Origin: Acidimicrobiia bacterium
Lineage (GTDB): Bacteria > Actinomycetota > Acidimicrobiia > IMCC26256 > PALSA-610
Assembly: GCA_027494135.1 (NCBI GenBank)
Contig: JAOSJK010000012.1
Location: 191,001 to 255,000 of the forward strand
Direction: 5' to 3'
Length of the DNA: 64,000 bases
Shown: piece by piece, positions 48,596-59,819 of the stretch
Layout: every line of letters begins with the position of its first letter
Position numbering within the stretch: position 1 is the first letter of the stretch
Made by a program: the position numbers and the translations under genes
Notes under the pieces: generated by a model
What the model was told of the DNA's origin: nothing
Seen by the model: the letters and a program-made list of their open reading frames with translations, nothing else
Databases searched by the model: none

Positions 48596-49983
48596 TCACA
48601 CGGGTGCGTCGGGTGCGACCAGCGGCCAAGGGCGCTCACGCTCGACGATGCGCGCCATGTCGAGCAGCCACGCCTCGCGATGGTGAGGTGCGAGCACCTG
48701 CATGCCTATGGGGAGCCCTCGGCTCGTCCCGATCGGGATCGAGATCGCGGGGCTGCCGTAGATGTTCGCCGGGATCGTGAGCGCCCCGTTGTTGCCGAAG
48801 CCCGCCTCGACGCCGTTGAACTGCGACGGCAGCGGGCCCTCCGCAGCGAAGGCGATCTCGGGATTGGTGGAGGCGATCACGAAGTCGACCTGTTCGAAGA
48901 TCTCCGCCATCTTCTCGTTCATCAGGATCCTTGCGGCCTCGATGTTGGCGCGCGACTGGAGGTTGTATGCCTCCTCGGCGATCTTCAGGCCGAGGGAGAT
49001 CTCGAACGTGAGCTCCTCCTCGCACGCCGGGTAGAGGTCGCCGAGGTCCTTGCGGACCTCGGCGAGACCGGAGAACGCCCACTCGAGGCTGAGCTCGGGC
49101 ATCTTCACCGGAACGTCGACCAGCTCCAGACCCGCATCGCGGGCGAGCATCTCGCCGTGACGGACCACGGCATCGGCGATCTCGGGGTGCAGGACGGCGA
49201 CGCCCAGGTCGGCGACGATCACGGCCTTCTTCCCCCGCAGGTCGTGCGTGTCGAGCCCGGCTTCCCAGCCCTCGACGCGCAGGAGGCTGTAGGGGTCGCG
49301 GAGGTCGAAGCCGTTGGTGGCGTCGAGGAAGCGCGCCACGTCCGCGCCGAGCGTGCCAGAGCGCCGGTGACCGCCGTCAGCGAGCCGACGCACATCTGCG
49401 GACCCTTCGGGATCCGTCCGTAGGTGTTCTTGAGGCCGAGCAGCCCGGTGAACCCGCATGGGATGCGTATGGATCCCCCGCCGTCGCCCCCCGTGGCGAT
49501 CGTGATCAGCCCGCCGGCCACCGCCGCTGCGGCGCCGCCCGACGAACCGCCGGGCGTCCGTTCGCGGTCCCACGGGTTCCGCGTGGCGCCGTTGAGGTTC
49601 GTGCGGGTGAGGTTGACCCCGCCGAACTCGCTCGACGTCGTCAGACCGAATGGGACGGCGCCGGCCGAGCGGAGCCTCGCGACCATCGTCGAGTCGTGAG
49701 GCGAGACGCGGTCCTTCAGCGGAACCGATGCCTCGGTGGCCGGCCACCCGCGGACTGCATCGAGCTCCTTGACCCCGATCGGGACTCCCCCGAAGGGCAG
49801 TGCGACGTCGGCCCGGGCCGCGGTCGCGCGGGCGGCATCGGCGTCGAGGAACGAGAACGCGTTCAGCTCCGAGCGGTCGATGGCACCGAGCGAGGCGTCG
49901 AGCTCCTCCGCCGGGCTGCGCTCGCCCGACCTGAACGCATCGACCAGCGAGCAGGCGTCACCGAGCCAGGGAGAGTCAGTCAT
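48596..49983 (-). CDS. Amidase-signature hydrolase (frame break)
   Basis: A Ser-cisSer-Lys hydrolase, about 462 aa. The catalytic Lys is in PFGGVPIGVKELDAV, the cis-Ser in [18 protein letters not shown] and the nucleophile in ATGGDGGGSIRIPCGFTG. The C-terminal half (PEIAFAAEGPLPSQFN, GLPIGMQVLAPHH) is typical of the family. The frame changes near 49350; joined it reads LARSARDVARFLDATNG. It could hydrolyse an amide or nitrile-derived product, or be GatA-like, but no GatB or GatC is near. It begins 34 bases upstream of the ABC-F gene and is divergent from the Tat protein gene. Confidence 0.92.
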
Positions 49984-50133
49984 GTTCCGTCCTTCGCAGT
50001 GGGGTGGACGGCATGCTAGGAGTCGCCGTCCGCCGGCGTCGACCGCCTCAGCCGAAACGGCACCGGGGCCCGCAGTGAGGACCCGCCGCCGGTGGTTACG
50101 ATTCGCGGGCCCTTGGATCCGACGAGGACGTCG

Positions 50134-50619
50134 ATGAACGAGCCGATCACGAGACGGGCCTTCCTCGCGCTGGCCGGCGCTGCCGCGGCGGTCGGGGGCT
50201 TCGCGGCGGGCCGTGTGACGCGGGGCGGCAACTCACCGAGCGGTGACAGCCCGAGCGGCGGAGACGACCGGGCGACCACTTCCCGGCCGGCTGCGGACCG
50301 TCGCGGGGCCCTGGAGCGCGACGCCGTGAAGCGGCTCTTCCTCGGCACGGACGGACCCGGTCGCGCCGGAGCGGTGTACCTGGCCTCGCATCCCGAGCCG
50401 CCGGCGGGCGGGGAGTCCTCGCTCCCCGAAGGCTTCGTACCCGTGGAGCCCGAGGAGGCCGAGGCGTGGCTCTCCTCGGCCAACCACCAGGACCTCTCCG
50501 GACGCGCGTCTTTCCTCGCCACGGCCGACTACTCCGAGGGGCGCGCCGTGGAGGTAGGGGGCTGGAGGCTGGCCCGGAGCACCGCGGAGCTCTGCGCGTT
50601 GATCGCACGGAGCGCCTGA
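50134..50619 (+). CDS. Tat-exported small subunit next to the GMC oxidoreductase
   Basis: A 161-aa protein with a twin-arginine signal TRRAFLALAGAAAAVGGFAAG at residues about 6-26. A low-complexity Gly/Ser/Asp stretch follows, then a helical domain (VKRLFLGTDGPGRAGAVYLA ... ELCALIARSA). It ends directly before the GMC oxidoreductase start. In gluconate- and fructose-dehydrogenase-type complexes a Tat-carrying small subunit escorts the FAD subunit out of the cell; this gene probably does the same (inference). ATG 50134 is preferred over the track start 42 bases upstream. The 150-base divergent gap before it holds a possible TACGAT -10 element and nothing else clear. Confidence 0.8.
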   Translation: MNEPITRRAFLALAGAAAAVGGFAAGRVTRGGNSPSGDSPSGGDDRATTSRPAADRRGALERDAVKRLFLGTDGPGRAGAVYLASHPEPPAGGESSLPEGFVPVEPEEAEAWLSSANHQDLSGRASFLATADYSEGRAVEVGGWRLARSTAELCALIARSA

Positions 50620-52099
50620 GTGTTCCGCCCGGCCGATGAGGTGCCGGCCGGCTCGGTGCTGCGTGCCGACATCTGCATAGCAGGCGGTGGTGCCGCCGGT
50701 ATCACGCTCGCACGCGAGCTCCGCGGCAGCGGGGCGTCGGTGATCCTGCTCGAGAGCGGCGGGTTCGACCCCGACCCAGACGACCAGGCTCTCTACACCG
50801 CGCGATCCAGCGGCGACCGCTACGACCCGCTAGCCACGCGCCTCAGGTACCTCGGCGGGGCGACCAACCACTGGTCGGGCTGGTGCCGGCCCATCGACCC
50901 CCTGCACTTCGAGCCGAGAGGCTGGATCGCGAACAGTGGATGGCCGATCTCGCGCTCGGACCTCGATCCCTACTACGCGCGGGCCGCCAAGGTCTGCGAG
51001 CTGCCGCCGTCCTTCGGCGACTCGACCGCCGGCGATCGGGGCGACAACGAGGGCGTCGACCGGTGGTTCCAGTCCCTCTTCGAGGACGACGCGATCACGT
51101 CTACCGAGTACTGGTTCAGCCCACCGACCAGATTCGGATCCCGGTACCGCGACGATCTCGAGCTCTCGTCCGAGACGACCGCCTATCTCCGGGCCAACCT
51201 GGTGAACGTGGCCAACAGTGACGGTCGTGTCACTCAATTCGAGGTAGCGACCCTCGACGGCAACAACTTCGCCGTTGAGGCCGGTGCCTACGTGATCGCG
51301 CTGGGCGGCATCGAGAACGCACGGATGCTCCTGGCGTCGCGCGACTCGAGCCCCGCCGGCCTGGGGAACGACGGCGGCCTCGTCGGTCGCTACTTCATGG
51401 ACCACTTCGACCAGACGATGGGCACAATGCTGCTCACCTCGCCGATCGACGGCGCGTATCAACCCGGGCGCCTCGACCAGCGACGCGCGGCGATCACCCT
51501 GACCCCCGCCGCCCAGCGCGAGCACGAAATCGGGGGCATAGCCCTCGTCGTCGAGTCGTTCCCCTTCTGGAAGCCCGACGAGGCCGACTACAAGACGGTC
51601 CGGGCCAACGACGCGGCCGACATCCTCCGTGGCCTCGCGGGCGGAACGAGCGTCCCGTACAGCCTCCAGGTGGCGCCGAGCAGGAGCCGAACCCGGAGAG
51701 CAGGGTGACGCTCACGGAGCGGTCGGACGCGCTCGGCGTGCCCGTCGCCGACGTGCATTGGGCTGTCACGCAGGCGGATCGTGAGCGGGTGGCCCGCGGC
51801 CTGTCGCTGCTCGCGGATCGCCTCGGCGGAGCGATCACCGGTCTCGTTCGGGCCGATATCCCCGATCTGGTCACCGAGCGCCACCCGATCTGGTACGGAG
51901 CGCACCACATGGGCACCACACGCATGAGTGACGACCCTCGACGGGAGTTGTCGACAGCAACTGCCGGCTGCATACCGTGGAGAACCTCTGGGTCGCGGGC
52001 AGCTCCGTCTTCCCGGCTGCCGGGTTCTCCAACCCGACCCTCACGATCGTCGCTCTGACTCTCCGCCTGGCGGATCATCTCCGGTCGCGCCCGCGCTGA
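50620..52099 (+). CDS. GMC-family FAD oxidoreductase (frame breaks)
   Basis: A glucose-methanol-choline oxidoreductase, about 493 aa, oxidising an alcohol or sugar. FAD is bound by ICIAGGGAAGITLARELRGS and LLESGGFD. The central block is YLGGATNHWSGWCRPIDP. The active-site His is in YGAHHMGTTRMSDDP and the C-terminal Asn in AGFSNPTLTIVALTLRLADH. Frame breaks lie near 51673 and 51938, one base each; the second restores STGVVDSNCRLHTVENLW. It has no export signal and would rely on the Tat partner upstream. The last 59 bases overlap the opposite-strand AftD-like gene. Confidence 0.9.
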
Positions 52100-55000
52100 G
52101 CGGCGCCCTCACCAGCTCCACGACGGCGTCGGAGGCGAGCAGCACGATGGCCAGCCATCCGAGCGTCCGCGCCCGCGGGAAGAGCGTGGGCCACTCGAAG
52201 ACCGGCGGAAGGCGGTCGCGCACCTGTCTGTAGGTCATGTAGACGCCTACCAGGCCCAGCAGTGCAGCCGGCGCGATCGCGAGGACCGCGCGTGCCCTGG
52301 GGAACCGCAGGACCGCAGCGACCGACGCGGCCACGAGCAGCCCCACCCAGGGCGCGACGACCAGCGCTGCACCGCCGCCCGCGACCAGCGCTCCGAGCGC
52401 CACCGGACGCACCGGTGCGGGGCCGAGTCCACGGCCGGAGAGGTCGGCGAGGGTCGGCGCCCCGTCACCGCCGCAGGTGCTGCGGCGCCGGCGACGCAGC
52501 CGAGTGGCTACCACGATCGCCGCACAGAGGATCACACCCACGATCGAGACGGCGATCGAGGCCGCCACCCGCCGCTGCGGAGTCCACACGATCTCGACGT
52601 CGAACGGACCGGCCGAGTTGGGCACGATCCTCCAACCGTTCGCGTACCCGTCGACCAACCGTGACCCGCCGAGGGAGTCGCCCCCCACGACGCGCGCGGT
52701 CCACCCGGCATTCATGCTCTCTCCGAGCACGAGCCAGAACGGGTGGGTGGCCCCGTCGATCCGCACTCGCATCGAAGTACGTCCCCTACTGACCACCTCG
52801 ACGGCCGGTGGCTCCGAGGTGTCGCGGATCAGGCCGTCGACGCGCATCCCCCTCGCAGTCGGTGCAGGATCGCCCGCGGCCCCAGAGGCGAGCACGAGGC
52901 GGTCGACGTCGACCGCCGTCATCTTCCCCGGCATCGATCGCACGATGTGCTCCCCCGCCGAGAGCGTCACCTCCGCCGCGCCGGTCGGGTCGACGGCGCC
53001 GCACGGGCGGATCTCGAGTGCTCTCAGCGCCTCGGCATCCGACCGATCGCCGACGATCTGCACCGCGAACGGCTTCCCGTCGATCGTCAGCAGGTCGGTT
53101 CGACACCGGGCGGTCAACCTCTCGGGGGCCGCCGGAGGAATCGCCCCGGGCACTCCCAGCTCTGCGATCCCGACGGGCGCGGCCCGCGGCACGCTCGAGA
53201 AGTAGTGGGCGGCCCGCACCTCCCGTACCGCGAGGACCGTCACGCGCACCCTACGGCCGGCCAGGGCTCCGAAGCGCAGATCGACCTTCGCCGTCGCGTT
53301 CTCCACGGCTCTGTCGACCATCTCCCCGACGTCGACGTCGCGGGCCTCGCCTCCGGCCTCGATTCGCAGCCTCGTCGGCACGGAGTGCCTCCCCGTCGGC
53401 CACGACTCTCAGGGCGAGGCGGTCGAAGGTGATCCGCTCCTCCGCGTCGTACTCGACCCACTGCCCCACCACCTCCGAGAAGGGGGTGTTCCACGCAGTC
53501 GCCGGGTCGCCGTCGATCGCGGCGACGGGCCGGCAGCGCACGCAGCCGGGGAGCGACGCCGAGGCCGAGGCCGCGACTCCACCTTCCGCGACCGACGGGA
53601 GTCCGAGAAACGCATCTACCACCTCCGGATCGGCGTCCGGCGCGAGGCGAGCCTCACCGGCCAGGCCGAACGTCCGCTCGGCCGGCAGGTTGAAGGAGCG
53701 GACGATGCGCTCCTCCTCGTCGGAGCGCGGCGGTACCGGGAGCTGACGCTGGCGGCCCATCAGGATGACGAGCGGATGATCGGCGGTGTCCTCGCCGAGT
53801 GCATCCGCGAGGTCGCTTGGCATCCGCACGACCTCGTCGACGCGTACGTAGCCGGAGCCCCCGCCACCCGACGCGCCGTCTCGCAGCCGGATCTCCGCGA
53901 AGCCGACCGGGCTCGCACCCGGGTGCAGCGGGCTCGGACCGGCGTTGGTGCCCCTGATGACGACTTCCAACGAGGAGAGCTCGCGCCTGTCGAAGCGCAC
54001 GATCTGTCCCTTCTCGGTCCGCGACGTGTCGTCGAGATCGACCACCATCGGCGAGCCGCCGTCGAACCGGAGCTCGACCTGCGTTGCCCAGCGCTCGCGC
54101 TGCCCCTGCAGAGGTTGAACGAGGTTCACACGATCGGCGGTGATCGGTTGCTTCAGGTCGACCCGGATGCTGTGCCCTATCGCCTCGTCGAACGCGGCGA
54201 CCCTCCAAGCGGTGTCGGTGTCGCCGTCGAATGCGTTGGCGGCGCGGTCCTCGGGCGTGAACGTGATCGGGTTCCCGTACGCGGTGGCCACGACCCTCTG
54301 CACGCCGCGCTGCTCGGCCACGGTGTAGGCCTGTTCGCTCTGTCCGGGGAAGACTTCGAGGCGTGCGTCGCTCGGGTCGTGGGCATAGGGCTCCTCGCCG
54401 GCCTGCTCCGTGTAGCCCGTGTTGTCGAGGACGGTGCTCCAGCGACGACCCCGTCTGCGGTTCGAGTCGGTGAGCACGAGCACCGAGCCCTCCGGGACCG
54501 CGTCGCGCAGCTCCCGGGGGTCCGGGTACGACGCCGAGTAGAGGATCACGCCCTCGCCCGAGAGGAGCCCGGCGTCCGCCGCGTCGACGAGACCCTCGCC
54601 GGAGCCGGAGACGACGACCGCGCCGCTCTCCGACTCCGTGCGCACGATCGGCAGGGCGCCGTCGACTGCGTAGACCATCACCGGCCGCGGCTCGGCCTCG
54701 TCGGGGGGCCTGGCCAGCACCTCCGGGTCGAGCCAGTCGGGGGCGGGGCTCCCCGCCGCGACATCACCGAAGGACTTCACCTGCGAGACACCCTCGGGGA
54801 GCGGATCGAAGAGGCTCACGAGAGCGCGAGGCCGCACGAGGTCGTAGCGGTCGTACTGGATGTCGTTGCGCAGCACGACGTCGCCCACCGACATGCGCGC
54901 GAGCAGGTCGTGGAAGCCGGCCGGGTCGGAGACGCCCTCCTGTATGCGGCGGTCGAAGGCGTTCAGGAGATCGGCCGTGGCCTCGTTGCCGTATGGGATC

Positions 55001-56477
55001 AGCTCCGCGCGACGTACGGCCGGTCCATGAGGCCGGGCGTGATCGGATCGACGGTGTTCCCCCAGCGGTACGCAGCGAAGTCGGCTCCGGGCAGCTCGAG
55101 GACGCGCGTGTCGTCGCCCCTCGAGTCGAGGAAGCCGGCGGCCTCGTTCCAGTAGTCGGGGATCTCCTCGGGCCGCTGGAGATTCCGGCCGTAGTAGGTG
55201 CCGTCGTAGAGCGCGGGGAAGCCGGCGAGGACGAGCGCGCCCACCAGGAGCCCCGCGCCGGTCGCGAGCCTCGCCCGTTCTTGTGCCTTCAGCCAGGTGC
55301 CGAGCGCGTCGATTCCGGCGCCGAGCAGCATCGCCAGCCCCAGGACTACCAGCGGGATCGCCCTCCCCGTGCTGCGCAGGGCCAGTCCTGCCTTCGAGCC
55401 CTCGGCGAACTCCTTGAAGAGGGTCCCGAGCGGGGTCGGGGAGTCGTATGGGTGCGCTCCGACGGCGATCACCGTCCCGGCGAGAGCCAGGAGCACGAAG
55501 TACGCGCGGTGCCTCCACCTGATCACTGCCGCCGAGAGGAGCGCGAGGCTCGCGAGCCCGTAGCCGAGGAGGATCATCGCCGGCCTCTGCGTGTAGCTGC
55601 GGGCCGACTCGACCCATGGCCCCAACCGGTCCTGACCGTAGAAGAACCAGTAGCCGAGGCCCCGCAGAACCTCGTTCGGCATCGAGGTGCGCGCGACGGC
55701 CTTGACCGTCTCGGTGTACTTCAAGATGTTGATGCCGTAGCCGCCCTGGATCGAGAGCCCGGCTATCCACCACAACGACGTGAGGACGGTGAGGGATCCC
55801 ATGCGAGCCACGGTCGCCGCGGCGCGACGCAGCGGGACCTCCCTGGTGAGGAGCGTCTCGTGGAGGATCCAGAGCACCGGAGCCACGCCGGCGAAGACGA
55901 GAGCCGTCGCGTTGACCCCACCCACGACCTGCACCGTGATCGCGAAGAGAGCCGGGTACCGCCATCCTCCGTCTCGCAGCGCCCGGATAGTCAGACCGAG
56001 CATCCACCCGAGCGCGGCCCACGGCAGCAGGATCACCGAGATCCGCGCGGCGTAGTGCAGCGAGTACGGACTGAACGCGTACGCGAGTGCGGCGACCACG
56101 ACTCCGGGTCCGCTCCGGCCGAGCGTTCGGCAGAGATACAGGACACCTGTGGCCGCAGCGAAGACGATGGCACCGAGCCACAGGCGCTGCGCGACCCAGT
56201 CGGGCACGCCGAGACGATCGAGTGTCCAGTAGAACGGCCCCATCGGGAAGAGGTACCCGATGTTCTGGTGCGTGACCGTGCCCATCCCGATGTTCGGGTC
56301 CCACATCGACGTGGCGCGCTCCAGGAGACGGCCGGGGTCGAGGTACAGGTACTGCTTGGTGTCCGCGGCCACCTGTCCTCGGGCCGTCAGAAGCGGCGGC
56401 ACGAACGCAAGTGCGGCCAGCAGCGAGTAGCCGATGCGCGGTGTGACCCGACGCATCGATCCGGGAACCTCCGTCAC
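52041..56477 (-). CDS. aftD: AftD-like alpha-(1->3)-arabinofuranosyltransferase (frame breaks)
   Basis: A very large GT-C enzyme, about 1480 aa, the length of mycobacterial AftD, which transfers arabinofuranose from decaprenyl-phospho-arabinose to arabinan outside the membrane. The N-terminal catalytic loop has the acidic motif in AADTKQYLYLDPGRLLERA, then many helices. The middle soluble region carries a discoidin-like carbohydrate-binding module (ANAFDGDTDTAWRVAAFDEA). The C-terminal helices are VAASIAVSIVGVILCAAIVV and others. Frame breaks lie near 55010 and 53382. The GTG start overlaps the GT4 stop as GTGA. Linkage and donor are inferred from the family. Confidence 0.88.
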
Positions 56478-57635
56478 GTGGTCGACCGCCGCCGCACCGC
56501 CTGGGCAGCGAGCACCTCCAGGGTCCCGACGGCTGTCGCGCCCCAGGTGAACCTCGCGGCGTGCTCCGCCGCGCCGGCGCCGAGACGGCGTCGCAGCCCC
56601 TCGTCGGCGATCACCCGCTCGATCGCCCCGGCAAGGGTGTCGGGCCCGTCGACGAGGAGGCCCGGAGTGCCCCTCCGAGACGGAGTCGGAGTGCCCGGAG
56701 ATCCGCGTGACCACGGCGGGGGTGCCGCAGGCGGCCGCCTCGGTGATCGTCATCCCCCACCCCTCGTGAGCCGAGGCCGATGCGACGAGCCATGCGCGGC
56801 GGTACAGGGCGACGAGGTCGTCGTCGTCGAGGCGGCCCGGCAGGTGGATCCAGTCGTCGGCGCTGCGCTCGCCCACGGCGGTCTCGAGGCGTTCGCGCTC
56901 GTAGCCCTCTCCCACGATCACCGCCTGTAGCGACGGGTGCCGCACCTTGACGTCGGCCAGCGCGTCCACCAGCAGATGGAACCGCTTGACCGGCACGAGG
57001 CGGCCCACCGCGACCACGAGCGGCGCCGGCGATCGGTCGCCCCCGGGTGTGAACCTCGGGTCGATGCCGGGAGGGACGACGTGTACACGCGAGGGCTTGA
57101 ACCTCAGCTTCTCCACCAGCTCCTGCTTCGACGACTCCGAGAGCGTGACTATCGGAGTGCGCCGGTAGATCGGCGGGGCGATCCTCGACTCGATCGCGTT
57201 GCCGAACGCCGCCAGGCGCGGCGGCAACGTCATGCCCCACATCCCGCCGTGGACGTGATGCAGCCAGGTGACGTGCGGTCCACGCGCCCACAGCGGCGAG
57301 AAGAACGGCATCCCGTTCCAGATCTCGACGAGTGCGTCGCGCTCCCCGTGCCATCCCATGACCTCACTGAGAACGGCGCGCGGGAAGACCATGTACCGGC
57401 CTGCCTTGCGGATCACGCGATAGCCCTGCCGCCACGACACCACCGGGTGACCGGCGGCGTAGGAGGTGCGCATCGTCACCTCGACTCCGGACTCCGCCCA
57501 CAGCCCGGCGACGGCCGCGGCGTGGATCTCCGACCCCCCGGCCTCGGGATCGTCGAGATCCCGCCAGGCCAGCATGTTGATGCGTCGGATACCTGCGCGC
57601 TCTGCGAGATCGCCGAGCTTCCCGACCACATCCAC
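56474..57635 (-). CDS. GT4 glycosyltransferase (frame break)
   Basis: A GT-B glycosyltransferase, about 387 aa. It starts GTG at 57635 (VDVVGKLGDLAERAG) with INMLAWRDLDDPEAGGSEIH, the acceptor-side region. HVTWLHHVHGGMWGM is the N-terminal active-site His area. The donor domain has VVAVGRLVPVKRFHLLVDAL and the EX7E motif in EGWGMTITEAAACGTPAVV. The C-terminal part runs in another frame after 56659-56663 (LLVDGPDTLAGAIERVIADE) and ends AVRRRSTT. It probably adds a sugar to an envelope glycolipid made with the AftD-like protein. The start region is close to the divergent GT39-like gene. Confidence 0.9.
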
Positions 57636-57697
57636 CGCGGCAGTGTACGCGGGGGCGCCGCGATTCGGCCGGTGCCGTTCGTCATCCTCCGGATACG

Positions 57698-58951
57698 GTG
57701 TCGTGGTTGGGATCATCGCGGTCGGGACCATCGTGGTTGGGACCAGTTGTCGTCGGGGCGCTGGCTCGAGGTGCCTACTGGCGCTTCGTCACCCCCGACT
57801 GGGAGCCGATATCCGACGCCGACCACTACCTACGACTGGCGCGCTCCCTCGCCTCGGGAACGGGCTTCTCGATGGCGTTTCCCCAGCTCGAGATGCACGC
57901 GACCGCCTTCCGACCTCCGCTCTACCCTCTGCTGCTCGCGATCGTGGAGTGGGTGGGCGGCGCCGATGTCCTCTGGCCGGCGCGCCTGCTGTCGCTGGTT
58001 CTCGGACTTGCGGTGATAGCTCTGACCGTGAAGCTCGGTGAGCGACTCGCCGGCCCCACTTCAGGCTTCGTGGCGGGAGGCATGGTCGCGGTCTATCCGC
58101 CGCTGGTCGCCAACGACACGATCACCCTCTCGGAACCTCTCGCGCTGCTGTTGATCCTGGGCATCCTCCTGAAGCTGCACGACCGCCGCTGGGTCGCTTG
58201 CGGCGTTCTCACCGGCCTGCTGCTGCTTACCCGTCCGAACGCGTACCTGGTTGTCGTAGTCGTGGTGGCGGCCCTGTGGAGGCTCATCGGTCACCGGCGC
58301 GCGCTGCTCTCAGCATGCGTCTGCGCGGCAGTGGTCTCGCCGTGGATCATCAGGAACCAGATCCAGGTCGACACCATCAGGCCGACCACTTCCGACGGGT
58401 TCACTCTGGCCGCCATGTATGCGCCGCCTGCCCGAGAGCACAAGACCTTCGTGAATCCCGTCTACGACACCTGGTATGACGGCACCGAGTTCGAGCTCCT
58501 GCAGTTCGACGAAGCCAGATGGAGCTCTGCCCTCACGGATTTGGCACTCGACACGATCAGCGACGACCCGAGCTATGTCGTCACGGTCGCGCGCCGGAAC
58601 ACCATCGCCTTCTTCGAGCTCGACACCTCAGCAAATGAGACTGCCGAGCGCTTCGACGGACGCAACATCGATTTCCGCACGGCGACCCTCCCGCTCTTCT
58701 ACGTCGTCACGATCCTCGGCCTCATGGCAATCGCACTCAACATCCGCAGGAGGGCGGTCTGGCCTACGCTCGCAATCGCGGCGCAGTTCACCGTGCTCTC
58801 CCTGCTCATCGTCGCGCCGCCGCGACTGCGTGCCCCCTTCGACCTGACGATGTGCATCGGGGTCGGTCTCCTGGCCGAGGGGATCAGGCAGCGGTACGCA
58901 ATCGTCGATGTCCCGCCGCGCCGACCCGCTCCGTCCCGTAGCCGCCCATAG
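57698..58951 (+). CDS. GT39-like membrane glycosyltransferase, start uncertain
   Basis: A polytopic GT-C protein, about 417 aa, related to the protein-O-mannosyl and ArnT families that use polyprenyl-phosphate sugars outside the membrane. The first loop carries EPISDADHYLRLARSLASG with the catalytic Asp. Helices such as LLSLVLGLAVIALTVKL and LLILGILLKL follow, and SPWIIRNQIQVD is a common family motif. The N-terminal helix expected before VVVGALARGAYWRF is hydrophobic only in another frame over a 15-bp tandem repeat, so the true start may involve a base error. The C-terminal PPRRPAPSRSRP tail is basic. Confidence 0.85.
   Translation: MSWLGSSRSGPSWLGPVVVGALARGAYWRFVTPDWEPISDADHYLRLARSLASGTGFSMAFPQLEMHATAFRPPLYPLLLAIVEWVGGADVLWPARLLSLVLGLAVIALTVKLGERLAGPTSGFVAGGMVAVYPPLVANDTITLSEPLALLLILGILLKLHDRRWVACGVLTGLLLLTRPNAYLVVVVVVAALWRLIGHRRALLSACVCAAVVSPWIIRNQIQVDTIRPTTSDGFTLAAMYAPPAREHKTFVNPVYDTWYDGTEFELLQFDEARWSSALTDLALDTISDDPSYVVTVARRNTIAFFELDTSANETAERFDGRNIDFRTATLPLFYVVTILGLMAIALNIRRRAVWPTLAIAAQFTVLSLLIVAPPRLRAPFDLTMCIGVGLLAEGIRQRYAIVDVPPRRPAPSRSRP
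57702..57746. repeat. Three 15-bp tandem repeats at the GT39 start
   Basis: Three near-identical units of CGTGGTTGGGACCAT type occur in direct succession at the start of the GT39-like gene. Since 15 is a multiple of three, copy number can change without shifting the frame. In one frame they encode VVGII-AVGTI-VVGTS, hydrophobic pentapeptides. Confidence 0.75.
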
Positions 58952-59002
58952 CCGCTACGGCGGCGGATACGCTGACCCGTCCGCCTACACCCGGAGAGCG
59001 TC

Positions 59003-59819
59003 TTGCGACTCACAGGCGAGCGCCCGATGCAGGGCGCGACCCCCCGACTCACTCCTCGCGCTGCACGACGCGGGATACAGGGAGGTCGCGGAACGCCTCG
59101 GCACCGGCGTCGTCCTCGACGTGGGTTGCGGCGTCGGCGACGAGACGGTACGGCTGGGCGGCGAGGGCCGCTTCGTCCTCGGCGTCGACTACAGCGCGCA
59201 GACCGCGGTCGATGCCGGTAGGGAGTGGGGCGCGGGCGATCAGCGCGAATCGGACGTCCGTTTCGCCGGCATGGACGGCTCGAGGCTCGGCATCCGCTCG
59301 CGCTCCGTCGACTGGGCGTGCTCGTCGCACCTCATAGAGCACTTCACGAACCCCGAGCGCCACGCCGCGGAGCTCGCCCGGGTGCTGGCGCCCGAAGGCA
59401 CCGCGTTCGTGATCACCCCGAACGCGCCGGCCGACTTCGAGAACCCCTTCCACGTGTACCTCTTCGACCCGGCCCAGCTCGCGTCGCTGCTGCGGATCTT
59501 CTTCGAGGAGGTCGAGGTCCTGGGGCTCGAGGGCTCTCCCGAGCTTCAAGCCGACTTCGCCTCCCGCCGCGCCAGCGGCGAGCGCCTGTTGAAGCTCGAC
59601 GCGCTGCGCCTGCGCCACCGCCTGCCCCGTCGGTTGTACGTGTGGGGATACGAGCACGCGCTACCGGTCGTCTACCGCCTCCTCGGAAGCGAAGGCGCGG
59701 GGATCGGCTCGGGTCTCGACCACACGCACTTCACGATGAGCGACGCGATCGACGCCTCCACACCGGTGCTCTTCGCCATCGCCCGACGACCACGGCCGAG
59801 CGTCAGGGAGCGGGCCTAG
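59003..59819 (+). CDS. Class I SAM-dependent methyltransferase (frame break)
   Basis: A methyltransferase, about 272 aa, with SAM motif I GTGVVLDVGCGVGDETVRLG, acidic VLGVDYSAQ, WACSSHLIEHFTNPERHAAE and LAPEGTAFVITPNAP. The N-terminus LRLTGERPMQGATP and the body join at a six-C run at 59040-59045. TTG 59003 is the inferred start. It overlaps the end of the opposite GT39-like gene by 17 bases. The substrate is probably a glycan or its lipid carrier, by context. Confidence 0.82.

Noticed and set aside
53776-56930. Long plus-strand ORFs (459 and 645 aa)
   Set aside because: They lie opposite the AftD-like and GT4 genes and have shadow composition (His/Arg/Glu-rich) without motifs.
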